This document shows, in pieces, positions 1 to 8,801 of a DNA stretch of 64,000 nucleotides (position 1 is the first letter of the stretch; each line of letters starts with the position of its first letter). The stretch spans positions 372,001 to 436,000 of the forward strand of contig NZ_JAGO01000010.1 of assembly GCF_000526695.1 (NCBI RefSeq). Direction: 5' to 3'. The notes beneath the pieces were generated by a model. That model was not told the DNA's origin. It searched no databases and worked only from the letters and a program-made list of their open reading frames with translations. Source of the stretch: Carnimonas nigrificans ATCC BAA-78 (lineage in GTDB: Bacteria; Pseudomonadota; Gammaproteobacteria; Pseudomonadales; Halomonadaceae). Both the position numbers and the translations under genes were made by a program.

Positions 1-1245
1 CTCGCGCTCCAGGCTACGCACGTCGCCCTGCAGACGTTCGACCTCGCGGGCGCGGGCGTTATCCTGCGCCACTGCATCATCCCAGGCCGCCTGACTGGAA
101 GTTTGGCCTGCTTCGACCTCTTCCAGCCGCGCCTGCAACAGTTCGAGCTGCTGCTCCGCCTGCTCGCGCTCCGGCCCAATCTCTTCAAGACGCTGTTCAA
201 GCTCGGTCAGCCGCCCTTGATCCTGCTCTTCGAGCGTCGCCAGCTCCTGCACTTCGCGATCAACACCGTCGAGATCAGTCGCAATCTGACGATGACGCGC
301 CTGGGCGTTGTCGATCCACTGTTCGATACGGGCAATCGCTGCGCTGGTTTCGGAAAAGCGGGTTTGCTTGCTGTCGAGTTCTACGGCTAGCTGATCGTGA
401 TCCAGACGGGCCTGTTCGAGCAGACGCTCCGCTTCACGTACCCCATACACATTGCGCTCACGCTCGATCTCAATATCACGCACCTGCGCTTCAGCCTGCT
501 GCTGACGATCCCGCAGCGCACGGGTACGCATCAGCGCCAGCTCACCCTTGAGACGATGTTCCTGCTCTTTCAGCCCTTGATAGCGCTTGGCAGCATCAGC
601 CTGCCGCTTGAGGCGTTCAAGCTGCTTATCGAGTTCTTCGCGCAGGTCATTCAGGCGCTCCAGATTTTCCTCGGTGCGACGCATGCGATTTTCGGTTTCG
701 CGACGTCGCTCCTTGTATTTGGAAATCCCGGCGGCTTCTTCGAGGGTAGCGCGCAGCTCTTCCGGGCGCGCTTCAACCAGACGGGAGATCATCCCCTGAC
801 CGATAATCGCGTAGGAGCGTGGGCCAAGCCCAGTGCCAAGAAACAGATCGCTGATATCGCGCCGACGGCACTTTTCGCCATTGAAGAAATAGAGCGACTG
901 GCCGTCGCGCGTGACCAGACGCTTGACCGAAATTTCCGCGTATTGTGCGTAGGCACCGCCCAGCTTGCGCGAAGGCTCTTCAGGATCATTATCGAAGGTG
1001 AGTTCAATGGAGGCCTGGCCGACTGGCTTGCGCCCGGTCGAGCCATTGAAGATGACATCGGCCATCGACTCGCCGCGCAGCATCTTGGCGGAAGATTCAC
1101 CCATCACCCAGCGTACCGCGTCGATAACGTTGGATTTGCCGCAGCCATTAGGCCCGACGATGGCCGTCATGTTGCTTTCAAACGGTACCGTCACAGCGTC
1201 GACGAACGACTTGAATCCCACCAGTTTGATAGATTTAAGCCGCAT
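1..1245 (-). CDS. smc: Chromosome partition protein SMC, N-terminal part (runs off the window)
   Basis: SMC is an ATP-dependent DNA-loop-forming ATPase that compacts and segregates the chromosome together with ScpA and ScpB. The 415 visible residues begin MRLKSIKLVGFKSFVD and carry the Walker A motif GPNGCGKSN near residue 32. An ABC-type head half follows up to about residue 170, with the signature-helix environment GLGPRSYAIIGQGMIS. After that comes a long Glu/Arg/Gln-rich coiled coil from about residue 175 to the window edge. The hinge, second coil and Walker B half lie outside the window. The start at 1245 matches the usual SMC N-terminus exactly. The gene lies downstream of the ccm operon on the same strand, after about 214 bp with no clear terminator. 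Confidence 0.97.
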   Translation of the reverse strand, partial: MRLKSIKLVGFKSFVDAVTVPFESNMTAIVGPNGCGKSNVIDAVRWVMGESSAKMLRGESMADVIFNGSTGRKPVGQASIELTFDNDPEEPSRKLGGAYAQYAEISVKRLVTRDGQSLYFFNGEKCRRRDISDLFLGTGLGPRSYAIIGQGMISRLVEARPEELRATLEEAAGISKYKERRRETENRMRRTEENLERLNDLREELDKQLERLKRQADAAKRYQGLKEQEHRLKGELALMRTRALRDRQQQAEAQVRDIEIERERNVYGVREAERLLEQARLDHDQLAVELDSKQTRFSETSAAIARIEQWIDNAQARHRQIATDLDGVDREVQELATLEEQDQGRLTELEQRLEEIGPEREQAEQQLELLQARLEEVEAGQTSSQAAWDDAVAQDNARAREVERLQGDVRSLERE

Positions 1246-1459
1246 GGCGCTTGACTATACCCGCTTGCTAGGCAACCGCATCTGAATGAAGCTGCGCGTC
1301 ATGATTAGTGCCGCCCTCCCGCTGGGAATAGCGCAAGGTACGGCACCCTGGTGTTGAAGGAGCCCCTGCAAGGCTACCCTAAAATGAGCTATCTCGCGCA
1401 AGGCGACAGATCAGGACAACGCCTGCGACCGTCACAATGCTCAACATCAGCGCAGATTA

Positions 1460-2362
1460 TCATTGGCGGGTGGTCTCAGGCGAGCCACCATTATCGGCCT
1501 GCGCCAAACGCTGGCGAGCCAGCGCAATGCCTTGACGCAAGGTGGCTTCATCGGCGCTGTTCGATTGCCCTGCCAGGGCCAGCCGCCAATGGTCAATGGC
1601 GTTCTGGTAGTTGCCCTGAGTGAACGCAGTGAAGCCCAGCAAGCTATGCATGGTGGGCTGGCGCGGATCGAGGCGCTTGACCTCATCGAGGGTAGACATG
1701 ATATCGCTGTTCATGACGCGCCCGGCAGCGAAGAACTTCGCCTGTGCCAGCTCTGCCAGCAGCGCAGGGTCATGCTCGGCATGGTGCAGCTCGATCACCC
1801 TGGAGAGTGCATGCACGGCATCCTGATAGCGGCCGGTATCACGATACAGAGGATAGAGCAGCTCCCATACATCAGCGTTGCTCGGGTGCTGTCTGGCTTC
1901 AGCTTCAAAGCGCTGAATATAATGCTCGGGAGAAGTATCACCACTCTGCTCCACGCTTTGGCGCACGCCATAAAGCTCCACGTTACTGCTACTGCCGGTA
2001 AGGAGATAGGCTGTCCAGGCCACAGCCACGGCAACCACTATCGCCAGCGCCCACCACAGCGACCCCTGATAAGGTTCCGCCAGCTCTCTTTTATGCATCG
2101 TGGTACTGTCGCTGAGCAGGCTGCGCTCCAGATCAAGACGCGCCTCGTTGAACTGCTGGGCGGAAAGCTGCTGTTCATCACGCTGCTGCTCAAGCTCTGC
2201 CAGCCGCGTATAAAACACCCGCACGTTGGATGCGGTCGCGCTGTCTTCCTGCTCAAAGCGCTGCTGCGAGCGGGCAACCTGTGGGGCCAGCCGCCACGCC
2301 CATAACGCAAACAGTGCAAACACCACCACCAGCAGTGCCATTCCTAACCATAGCGCTATCAT
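1460..2362 (-). CDS. ccmI: Cytochrome c maturation protein CcmI (TPR protein)
   Basis: CcmI chaperones apocytochrome c to the CcmF/CcmH haem ligation complex at the periplasmic face of the inner membrane. The 300-residue protein begins with a membrane helix (IALWLGMALLVVVFALFALW). A basic cytoplasmic loop with a leucine-zipper-like ELEQQRDEQQLSAQ segment follows. A second membrane helix lies at about residues 105-122 (WALAIVVAVAVAWTAYLL), and then TPR-like helices, including LLGFTAFTQGNYQNAIDHW. It is shorter than the roughly 400-residue pseudomonad form. Its start codon overlaps the ccmH stop by one base, which places it as last gene of the ccm operon. Confidence 0.92.
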   Translation of the reverse strand: MIALWLGMALLVVVFALFALWAWRLAPQVARSQQRFEQEDSATASNVRVFYTRLAELEQQRDEQQLSAQQFNEARLDLERSLLSDSTTMHKRELAEPYQGSLWWALAIVVAVAVAWTAYLLTGSSSNVELYGVRQSVEQSGDTSPEHYIQRFEAEARQHPSNADVWELLYPLYRDTGRYQDAVHALSRVIELHHAEHDPALLAELAQAKFFAAGRVMNSDIMSTLDEVKRLDPRQPTMHSLLGFTAFTQGNYQNAIDHWRLALAGQSNSADEATLRQGIALARQRLAQADNGGSPETTRQ

Positions 2363-2874
2363 CAGCGCGCCTCCCTGTTACTGCTCTGCTGCTCGCCGTG
2401 ACGTGCCAGCAGGCTTGCCAAGCGCGCACGCTCGGCCTCATCCAAATCATTCACCCGTAGCCGACGCCGGCGTCGGATCAGTAGCGTCAGCACCACTGCT
2501 CCCAGCACCACCGCAACCGCAGGCAGCCCCCACAGTAGCCAGGTGCGGCGCTCGATACGCGGCTTGTAGAGGACGTATTCACCGAAGCGCTGGACCAGGT
2601 GGTGGCGAATCTCGTCGTCGCTCTGCCCTGCCTTCAGCCACTCGGCAATACGCTGACGAATATCGGCAGCGATAGGCGCTCCCGAACTTGCCAGGCTTTC
2701 ATTTTCACACTTGGGGCAGCGCAGCTCTTCGGTCAGCGCGCTGTAGCGCTGGCCCAGCGCAGGGTCCTGAAATTCCGGCGGCCCGTTATCCGCCAGGCTT
2801 ATCCCCGCCGACAGACACAGCAATAGTGCCGCGACCGCCAGCATCATCCGCTGAAGCATTGCGTTAAACCTCAC
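2362..2874 (-). CDS. ccmH: Cytochrome c maturation protein CcmH
   Basis: CcmH is a membrane-anchored thiol-disulphide oxidoreductase that keeps the CXXCH haem-binding cysteines of apocytochrome c reduced for haem ligation. The 170-residue protein has a cleavable-type signal sequence (about residues 1-28). The family motif LRCPKC puts the active-site cysteines at residues 53 and 56. A C-terminal membrane helix lies at about 117-137 (LLWGLPAVAVVLGAVVLTLL), followed by an Arg-rich tail. Only the CcmL-type domain is present; the TPR part is the separate gene ccmI. The gene overlaps ccmG by four bases (ATGA type), which suggests translational coupling. Confidence 0.95.
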   Translation of the reverse strand: MRFNAMLQRMMLAVAALLLCLSAGISLADNGPPEFQDPALGQRYSALTEELRCPKCENESLASSGAPIAADIRQRIAEWLKAGQSDDEIRHHLVQRFGEYVLYKPRIERRTWLLWGLPAVAVVLGAVVLTLLIRRRRRLRVNDLDEAERARLASLLARHGEQQSSNREAR

Positions 2875-3401
2875 TGCTGCAACCTCTTAAGGGTCGGCAT
2901 AATGGTGTTGTCGACATCTTCTGCGGTGATATACCCCGTGTGGTGATAGCGAATTACCCCATTGGCATCCACGATAAACGACTCAGGAGCGCCATAGACG
3001 CCGAGATCAAAGCCCAGAGAGCCATCAGGATCGAAGATATTGAGCGCAAAGGGGTTGCCGAAATCACTCATGAACTTGTCGGCTTCACTACGCTGATCCT
3101 TATAATCGACGCCTACGATGCGCACCCCGCGCTGAGCAAGATCAAGCAACTGCGGCATCTCCTGCTTGCAGGTAGGACACCAGGCCCCCCACACATTCAC
3201 CAGGGTCACCTGCCCCTTGAGCACCTCGGGCGTGACCTGCTTGTTCTCATCATCGACCGTCGCCAGCGTAAAATCGGGGAACGGCGTACTCAGAAGCGCC
3301 GACTCGCGATCGGTGGGGTTGTTCCCTAACCCATGCCACAGCAGTACCGCCAGCCCCACAAAGATCACCAGCGGAATGAACAAAATCGGTTTGGCCTTCA
3401 T
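2871..3401 (-). CDS. ccmG: Thiol:disulphide interchange protein CcmG/DsbE
   Basis: CcmG is a periplasmic membrane-tethered thioredoxin-like reductant for CcmH and apocytochrome c, supplied with electrons by DsbD-type proteins. The 176-residue product has one N-terminal membrane helix (about residues 5-23) and a thioredoxin fold with active site WCPTC (Cys75 and Cys78). The cis-proline region typical of DsbE, YGAPESFIVDANG, follows. The start at 3401 was chosen because it gives the canonical MKAKPILF membrane anchor and overlaps the ccmF stop by four bases. A further upstream start would only add a non-conserved basic extension. Confidence 0.95.
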   Translation of the reverse strand: MKAKPILFIPLVIFVGLAVLLWHGLGNNPTDRESALLSTPFPDFTLATVDDENKQVTPEVLKGQVTLVNVWGAWCPTCKQEMPQLLDLAQRGVRIVGVDYKDQRSEADKFMSDFGNPFALNIFDPDGSLGFDLGVYGAPESFIVDANGVIRYHHTGYITAEDVDNTIMPTLKRLQQ

Positions 3402-5374
3402 GCCTGCGTCTCCTTCACTGAACGGCCGACACGGCGGCGTTTCTGACGATAGCGCTTGTCGCTGGCGGCCAGCAGTCCGCTCACTACCATCATCAGCGCG
3501 CCCGCCCAAATCCAGCGAACAAAGGGTTTGACCTGAATGCGCAGCGCCCAGGCTTCGCCATCCAGAGGTTCACCCAGCGCGACATAGAGATCGCGGAAGA
3601 GATTGAACGACAGCGCCGTTTCGGTCAGCGGCTGGCGCGTCACCACATAGATCCGTTTTTCAGGGTACATCGTGCGCAAGCGCTGCTGGTGGTGCGTTAC
3701 CTCAATGGTGCCGCGCGTCGCCACATAGTTGGGGCCTTTGATATCATCGAGCGACTCCAGGGTGAAGTGATAGCCGCCGACCTCCACACTGGTGCCCGGC
3801 GCCATGCGCACATTCTTCTCAACGCTGTAATGCGACACCAGCACAATGCCGACGATAGTGACCGCCAGCCCAATATGCCCAATTACCATGGCGTAGTGGC
3901 TGCGCGGCAGCTTGCGCAGCCCCGCCAGACCCGCACGACGTAACTGGTGAATAAAGTCACGCAGCAGCGGCAGCGTAATCCAGAGTGCCATCAGCAAGCC
4001 AATGGTAACGCCGAGGCTCCATTCACCGTCATACAGCAACGGTGCAGCTATCGCGATGACCAGCGCCGCCAGCGCTCCCCAGCCGCTGCGTTTAAGCAAC
4101 ACCTTGAACGGGGTGTCCTTCCACTGCGAAACCGGCCCCACGCCCATAAAGATCGCCAGCAGCGCCGATAGCGGCACAAAGATCATGTTGAAGTAAGGTG
4201 GGCCCACCGAAATCTGGCCGAGATCCAGCGCGTTCAGCAGCAGCGGATAGAGGGTGCCAACAAGCACCGTCAGCAGCATTACCAGCAGCACAATGTTATT
4301 GATCAGCAGCATCGCTTCACGGGAGAGCCAGGAGAAGGCTCCACCGCCGCTGACGCGCGGCGCACGCAGCGCATAGAGCAGTAGCGACAGCCCTACGGTA
4401 ATGCCCAGCAGCACCAGAATATAGTTGCCGCGTGAAGGGTCATTGGCGAACGCATGCACCGAACTGAGCACACCGGAGCGCACCAGGAAGGTGCCCATCA
4501 ACGACAGCGAGAAGGCGGTAATCGCAAGCAGCACTGTCCAGCTTTTGAACGCGCCACGCTTCTCGGTAACAGCCAGCGAGTGAATCAGCGCGGTGCCCGC
4601 CAGCCACGGCATCAGCGAGGCGTTTTCAACCGGGTCCCAGAACCACCAACCGCCCCAGCCCAGCTCGTAATAGGCCCACCAGCTGCCAAGGGCAATGCCC
4701 CAGCTCAGAAATGCCCACGCGACGACCGTCCAGGGGCGTGCCCAGCGTGACCAGATGGCATCGAGACGACCGCCCAGCAGAGCGGCAATCGCAAATGCGA
4801 AGGCGACCGAGAAGCCAACATAGCCCATATAGAGAATAGGCGGATGAACGATCAGACCAGGGTCTTGCAGCAGCGGGTTGAGATCCACGCCATTTTCCGG
4901 CGGGTTCGGCAGCAGGCGTGCGAAAGGGTTCGAGGTGATAATGACGAAGCTGAGGAAGCCGACGGCGATCAGCCCCATCACGCCCAGCACGCGGGCGAGG
5001 AAGTCACGCGGCAAGCGTTTTGAAAACAGCGTGACCGCCACGCCCCAGCCCGCCAGAAGCAGCGACCACAGCAGCATGGAGCCTTCATGCCCGCCCCACA
5101 CGGCACACAGCTTGTAATACCACGGCAGCAGCGAGTTGGAGTTCTCAGCCACATAGGCCACGCTGAACAGGTCATTGGCGAAGCTCAGGCTGAGCATGAC
5201 ATAGGCCACCGCCACCATGACGAACTGAGCCACGGCCATTGGCTGGGCCACGGCCATCCACAGCGGCTTGCGCCACCAGGCGCCGAGCAAGGGAAACAGC
5301 GCCTGCACGCAGCTGGCAACAAAGGCAAGAATCAGGGCGAAGTAGCCAAGTTCCGGTAACCACTCAAGGAACAT
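3398..5374 (-). CDS. ccmF: Haem lyase CcmF
   Basis: CcmF is the core of the cytochrome c haem lyase: it takes haem from holo-CcmE and ligates it to apocytochrome c. The 658-residue polytopic membrane protein contains the WWD haem-handling motif WGGWWFWDPVENASLMPW around residue 235. It also has the early conserved segment VWGGHEGSMLLW and conserved periplasmic histidines, as in HPPILYMGYVG. About 14-15 membrane helices are expected, and a soluble periplasmic loop precedes the last helix (about residue 620). The length is normal for the family. It lies between ccmE and ccmG in the operon. Confidence 0.97.
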   Translation of the reverse strand: MFLEWLPELGYFALILAFVASCVQALFPLLGAWWRKPLWMAVAQPMAVAQFVMVAVAYVMLSLSFANDLFSVAYVAENSNSLLPWYYKLCAVWGGHEGSMLLWSLLLAGWGVAVTLFSKRLPRDFLARVLGVMGLIAVGFLSFVIITSNPFARLLPNPPENGVDLNPLLQDPGLIVHPPILYMGYVGFSVAFAFAIAALLGGRLDAIWSRWARPWTVVAWAFLSWGIALGSWWAYYELGWGGWWFWDPVENASLMPWLAGTALIHSLAVTEKRGAFKSWTVLLAITAFSLSLMGTFLVRSGVLSSVHAFANDPSRGNYILVLLGITVGLSLLLYALRAPRVSGGGAFSWLSREAMLLINNIVLLVMLLTVLVGTLYPLLLNALDLGQISVGPPYFNMIFVPLSALLAIFMGVGPVSQWKDTPFKVLLKRSGWGALAALVIAIAAPLLYDGEWSLGVTIGLLMALWITLPLLRDFIHQLRRAGLAGLRKLPRSHYAMVIGHIGLAVTIVGIVLVSHYSVEKNVRMAPGTSVEVGGYHFTLESLDDIKGPNYVATRGTIEVTHHQQRLRTMYPEKRIYVVTRQPLTETALSFNLFRDLYVALGEPLDGEAWALRIQVKPFVRWIWAGALMMVVSGLLAASDKRYRQKRRRVGRSVKETQA

Positions 5375-5443
5375 TCAATCATCCACTATCAGGCTATGGC
5401 GCGATCGCAAACGCTATGTGCTGCGCAGATCGGGCCAGGTGAG

Positions 5444-6001
5444 TCAGTCGGTTGTTGCTGTGTGATTATCATTCTGATGGTCAAGGCGTCGTTCCAGACC
5501 GCTAACCGTTGCAGCGCTTTGGATCGCCTGGGGCGAAATGCCAGCATCAAGCTGGAAACGGTACTGATGCGGCATTTCTCCGCCCTTCTCAAGCGCCTTG
5601 ACGACTTCAGGGGGCGTGTACTTCTCATCATGCTTGGCGAGCACCTGGGTGGCATCCAGATCGTGACGATCATCCAGCTTGCCTACCACCACCACTCCCT
5701 GTCCTTCACGAAACAGATCGGGGAGGATGCCGTCGTAATGAACGGTCACATCATCCGCGAAATCTGTGACCACAAAGCTGACCGACACGCCGTTGGGATC
5801 ACGCTTTACGCTGTTGAGGCGCACCACGCCACCTGCGCGCAGCGATTGCCCCATGGGGGCTGCTCCGCTGGCAATTTCGCGCGGCGTGTAGAACAGGTTG
5901 ATATTGGAGCGCAGCGCGTAAAGGATCAGGCCAATCGCGATGCCGGCCAGCACCAGCAAACCGCAGATCAGCACCAGACGCTGGCGACGTTTTGCATTCA
6001 T
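5444..6001 (-). CDS. ccmE: Haem chaperone CcmE
   Basis: CcmE is a periplasmic, membrane-anchored haem chaperone that binds haem covalently through a histidine and passes it to CcmF. The 185-residue protein has an N-terminal membrane helix (about residues 9-29) and an OB-fold beta barrel containing VTDFADDVTVHYDGILPDLF. The haem-attachment motif LAKHDEKY has His124, with Tyr128 behind it as the axial ligand. A flexible polar C-terminal tail ends the protein. Its start overlaps the ccmD stop by four bases. Confidence 0.96.
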   Translation of the reverse strand: MNAKRRQRLVLICGLLVLAGIAIGLILYALRSNINLFYTPREIASGAAPMGQSLRAGGVVRLNSVKRDPNGVSVSFVVTDFADDVTVHYDGILPDLFREGQGVVVVGKLDDRHDLDATQVLAKHDEKYTPPEVVKALEKGGEMPHQYRFQLDAGISPQAIQSAATVSGLERRLDHQNDNHTATTD

Positions 6002-6231
6002 GATGGAGACCTGCTGTCGGTGGAGACGTGAGCGCGTTGAGGGCTATCGTCAAGGGCCTGGCGACGGCGCTCCTGACGTCGGATATCGGCAAGCACAGCG
6101 CGCCGCTCGTAACGCCCATAGAGTGCCGCAATAAGCAATATGCCCAGCACTACCGCAAAGGCGGGCCACACAAAGCGTGCGTAGCCATTCATGGCAAGGA
6201 AATCGGAGAGCGAAGCAAAGTAGATGGTCAT
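5998..6231 (-). CDS. ccmD: Cytochrome c maturation protein CcmD
   Basis: CcmD is a small membrane protein that stabilises the CcmABC complex and helps to release holo-CcmE. The 77-residue product has a short N-terminal stretch (SLSDFLAMNGYARFVW), which resembles the CcmD consensus. One membrane helix follows at about residues 22-38, then a basic cytoplasmic tail (ADIRRQERRRQ). It overlaps ccmC upstream and ccmE downstream by four bases each, which supports tight translational coupling. Confidence 0.9.
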   Translation of the reverse strand: MTIYFASLSDFLAMNGYARFVWPAFAVVLGILLIAALYGRYERRAVLADIRRQERRRQALDDSPQRAHVSTDSRSPS

Positions 6232-6977
6232 GATGCTTTCCCCGTACCCAAGGCAATTTCCTTCACCCAGCGAGAACGCGCTTCACGCTTCAATAGCTGG
6301 TTGCGAGTGCGCGTCAGCGTATATGCTGCGAAGAACAGATAGAAGCCCAGCACGCTGAAGAGCAGCGGTAGCCACATGGAAGCGGGCATCGCGGGCGCCT
6401 TGTCGAGACTGAAGGTGGCCGGCTGATGCAGGGTATTCCACCACACCACCGAATACTTGATGATCGGCAGGTTCACGACGCCAACCAGGGTCATGATGGC
6501 CGCCGCGCGCGCGCCGCTGTCACGGCTGGTGAAACTGGCGCGCAGCCCGATCACACCGAGATAGATGAAGAGCTGAATCAGCATCGAGGTGAGGCGTGCA
6601 TCCCACACCCACCATGTGCCCCAGGTAGGAATGCCCCACACCGCTCCGGAAAAGAGCGCGGCAAACGTCATCGCAGCCCCGAACGGCGCCATCACCATCG
6701 CCGCGATGTCGGCAATCTTGATCTTCCAGACCAGGAAGATAATGGCCGAAACAGCCATTACCGCGAAGCAGGATTGCGCCAGAATCGCAGCGGGAACATG
6801 CACGTAAAGAATCCGCGCAGAATCGTGCTGATAGCGATCAGGAGGAGCGATTGCCAGCCCCCACACGACGCCTACTATCAGCAATATCAGCGCGGCACTC
6901 CATAGCCACGGCAGCCAGGGGCCGGTAGTGGTATAGAACCACTTGGGAGAGCCCCATTTATGTATAAATCGCCACAT
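6228..6977 (-). CDS. ccmC: Haem-handling protein CcmC
   Basis: CcmC loads haem onto CcmE as part of the CcmABCD complex. The 249-residue protein has six predicted membrane helices and the tryptophan-rich WWD-type motif WGTWWVWDARLTS at about residue 120. The flanking conserved histidines are present, as in ILYVHVPAA. The length and topology are typical. A 78-bp gap separates it from ccmB, the only real gap inside the operon. Confidence 0.96.
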   Translation of the reverse strand: MWRFIHKWGSPKWFYTTTGPWLPWLWSAALILLIVGVVWGLAIAPPDRYQHDSARILYVHVPAAILAQSCFAVMAVSAIIFLVWKIKIADIAAMVMAPFGAAMTFAALFSGAVWGIPTWGTWWVWDARLTSMLIQLFIYLGVIGLRASFTSRDSGARAAAIMTLVGVVNLPIIKYSVVWWNTLHQPATFSLDKAPAMPASMWLPLLFSVLGFYLFFAAYTLTRTRNQLLKREARSRWVKEIALGTGKAS

Positions 6978-7055
6978 GCATTTGCCAATAAGTCGTTATT
7001 AATGAGTGCCTCATCGCACACATCACCCTGCTGCCAGTTATCGCGGCAGAGCTTG

Positions 7056-7757
7056 CTAGTCAGAAAGCGTTAGTCGCAGCGCGGCGGCTGTTGCCCAGGG
7101 TGCCAGCCCCAGAGCAATCGCCAGCATCGCGCCCATCAGGGCGAGCTGCGGCGCAATACTCGCCCCTTGAAGGGCTAGCTGCGCGGCACCGGCCCCGAAA
7201 ATCAGCACCGGCGTGTAAAGAGGGAGTACCAACAGAGAGAGCAGTACACCGCCACGCTGCACGCCCAGCGTGAGCGCCGCTGCGATACTTCCCACCAGAC
7301 TGAGGGTGGCGCTGCCCAGCGCCAGGGTAACCGCTACCGCCCACCACTGCTGCCACGGCAGCCCCAGCATGGCGCTGAACAGCGGCGAAAACAGCGCCAA
7401 TGCGAAACCAGACACCAGCCAGTGGGCCAGCACCTTGGCAACAATCAGCGGTGCCTGCGGATGCGGCGACAGCATGAGCTGTTCCAAGGTGCCATCATCG
7501 TAATCGTTACGAAAAAGGCCATCCAGCGACAGCAGCATCGCCAGCAGCGCTGCCACCCACAAAAGTCCCGGTGCCAGTTCAGCCAACCGCTGCGGCTCAG
7601 GCCCCAGCCCAAGCGGAAACAGCACCACCACCAGCGCGAAAAAGAGCAACGGCCCCGCCAGCTCCTGCCGGCGTCGGAACCGCAGCACCAGTTCACGCTT
7701 CAACACGCTACAGAAGGCGCGCCGCAGGCTGACCCTGGAGTGATCAGAGCTCGACAT
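7056..7757 (-). CDS. ccmB: Haem exporter subunit CcmB
   Basis: CcmB is the membrane subunit that pairs with the ATPase CcmA; ATP hydrolysis by the pair drives release of haem-loaded CcmE from CcmC. The product is about 233 residues with six hydrophobic segments and the family hallmark FFALVVVLFPLGLGPEPQ near residue 40. The start at 7757 was preferred because GGAGG lies at good spacing just upstream; it overlaps the ccmA stop by 14 bases. An ATG seven codons upstream (7778) has no comparable ribosome binding site. Confidence 0.94.
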   Translation of the reverse strand: MSSSDHSRVSLRRAFCSVLKRELVLRFRRRQELAGPLLFFALVVVLFPLGLGPEPQRLAELAPGLLWVAALLAMLLSLDGLFRNDYDDGTLEQLMLSPHPQAPLIVAKVLAHWLVSGFALALFSPLFSAMLGLPWQQWWAVAVTLALGSATLSLVGSIAAALTLGVQRGGVLLSLLVLPLYTPVLIFGAGAAQLALQGASIAPQLALMGAMLAIALGLAPWATAAALRLTLSD

Positions 7758-8397
7758 GGTGGCCTCCGCGTCCATCAAAGCGAATATGCCCTACGCTGCC
7801 GCTCAGCTCCAACGGGTGGTGGGTCGTGACCATCACGGCACCGCCTGAATCACGATGCTGGGCAATCCAGCGCTCCAATTGCTTAACACCTGCGGCGTCA
7901 ATGGCGGTAAACGGCTCATCGAGTATCCACAGCAAGCGAGGTTCAAGATGCAGCCGTGCCAACGCCACACGACGCTGCTGGCCTGCCGACAATCGCTCTA
8001 CTGTCACATCTTCGAAACCGCGAAGGCCCACCGTTTCCAATGCCTGCCAGCGGCGCTGCTCGGCATTTGGCGCACGGTATTCAGCCAGCGCCTGATACCA
8101 GGCGAGGTTTTCGAGCGCCGTCAGTCCTGCCTTGACGCCAGAGTGATGGCCCAGATAAAGCAGATCGCCGCGCAAGGCGCGAGCATGACGATCCAGTTGC
8201 TCGCCTTGCCAGTACAACTGCCCCTGGTACTCGGCAAACTGACCGCTGAGTATTTTCAAAAGCGTTGTCTTGCCACTGCCGTTAGGGCCTTCGATCCACG
8301 CCAGCTGTCCTGCTTCAAGGGAGAAGTCGAGGGCCGAGAAGAGCACGCGGTCATCGCGCTCGCACCCAAGTCCAACGGCAGACAACAGAGCTGGCAC
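7744..8397 (-). CDS. ccmA: Cytochrome c biogenesis ATP-binding protein CcmA
   Basis: CcmA is the ABC ATPase of the CcmAB complex that powers release of holo-CcmE. The 217-residue protein contains Walker A GPNGSGKT (residues 37-44), the ABC signature LSAGQQRRVALAR, Walker B LWILDEPF and the switch histidine in TTHHPLE. It is the first gene of the minus-strand ccmABCDEFGHI operon, so the promoter must lie in the 404-bp region shared with the divergent LexA-like gene. A purine-rich sequence (GGAGT) precedes the start. Confidence 0.96.
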   Translation of the reverse strand: MPALLSAVGLGCERDDRVLFSALDFSLEAGQLAWIEGPNGSGKTTLLKILSGQFAEYQGQLYWQGEQLDRHARALRGDLLYLGHHSGVKAGLTALENLAWYQALAEYRAPNAEQRRWQALETVGLRGFEDVTVERLSAGQQRRVALARLHLEPRLLWILDEPFTAIDAAGVKQLERWIAQHRDSGGAVMVTTHHPLELSGSVGHIRFDGRGGHHVEL

Positions 8398-8566
8398 TGA
8401 ACATTACTCCGGTTAGAATGAAGTCGCTACACGCCATCAAGCCGATTGATTACTGCTATCACGCGCTTTAAAAGGTCGCCGATTATACAGGGTGATCGCT
8501 GCTCGCCTCTACCCACGTGCACACGCTTCCTTTTTATTGGATATTCACGCTACAACTGCTCGACAA

Positions 8567-8582
8567 CTGTTTGCACATACAG
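8567..8582. promoter_or_regulatory. LexA-type SOS box 1 (perfect CTGT-N8-ACAG)
   Basis: CTGTTTGCACATACAG matches the gammaproteobacterial LexA core CTGT-N8-ACAG with no mismatch in the conserved halves. It lies in the divergent region between ccmA and the LexA-like gene, 220 bp upstream of the latter's start codon. An extra ACAG half-site follows at 8600-8603. Confidence 0.75.
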
Positions 8583-8705
8583 TATCTTTTTTTCGGCATA
8601 CAGGATAACGCTTGCGTATCACTCGCCCTTATCGAGAAAGCGGCAGCGCCTGCCTGCACCTGGTAAAACTGCGCAAGATACCGTCGGCGCAGCGCAAGGC
8701 CACTA

Positions 8706-8721
8706 CCGTTTGCATGTACAG
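8706..8721. promoter_or_regulatory. LexA-type SOS box 2 (one mismatch)
   Basis: CCGTTTGCATGTACAG differs from CTGT-N8-ACAG at one position and shares the TTTGCA core with box 1. It lies 81-96 bp before the start codon of the LexA-like gene. A possible -35 (TTGCAT, 8710-8715) overlaps it, with TACAGG 17 bp further on as a weak -10, so a repressor bound here would block transcription. Confidence 0.65.
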
Positions 8722-8801
8722 GCCCACCGTTTTACAGGGCGATCACTTTAGCTATCGCGACCTTTCGCACTACCGGGCGAGCCGTCGCAAGGAGACTTCT
8801 G

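Noticed and set aside
397-1254. A 285-codon plus-strand frame opposite smc
   Set aside because: The minus strand encodes a clear SMC N-terminus with Walker A over the same bases.
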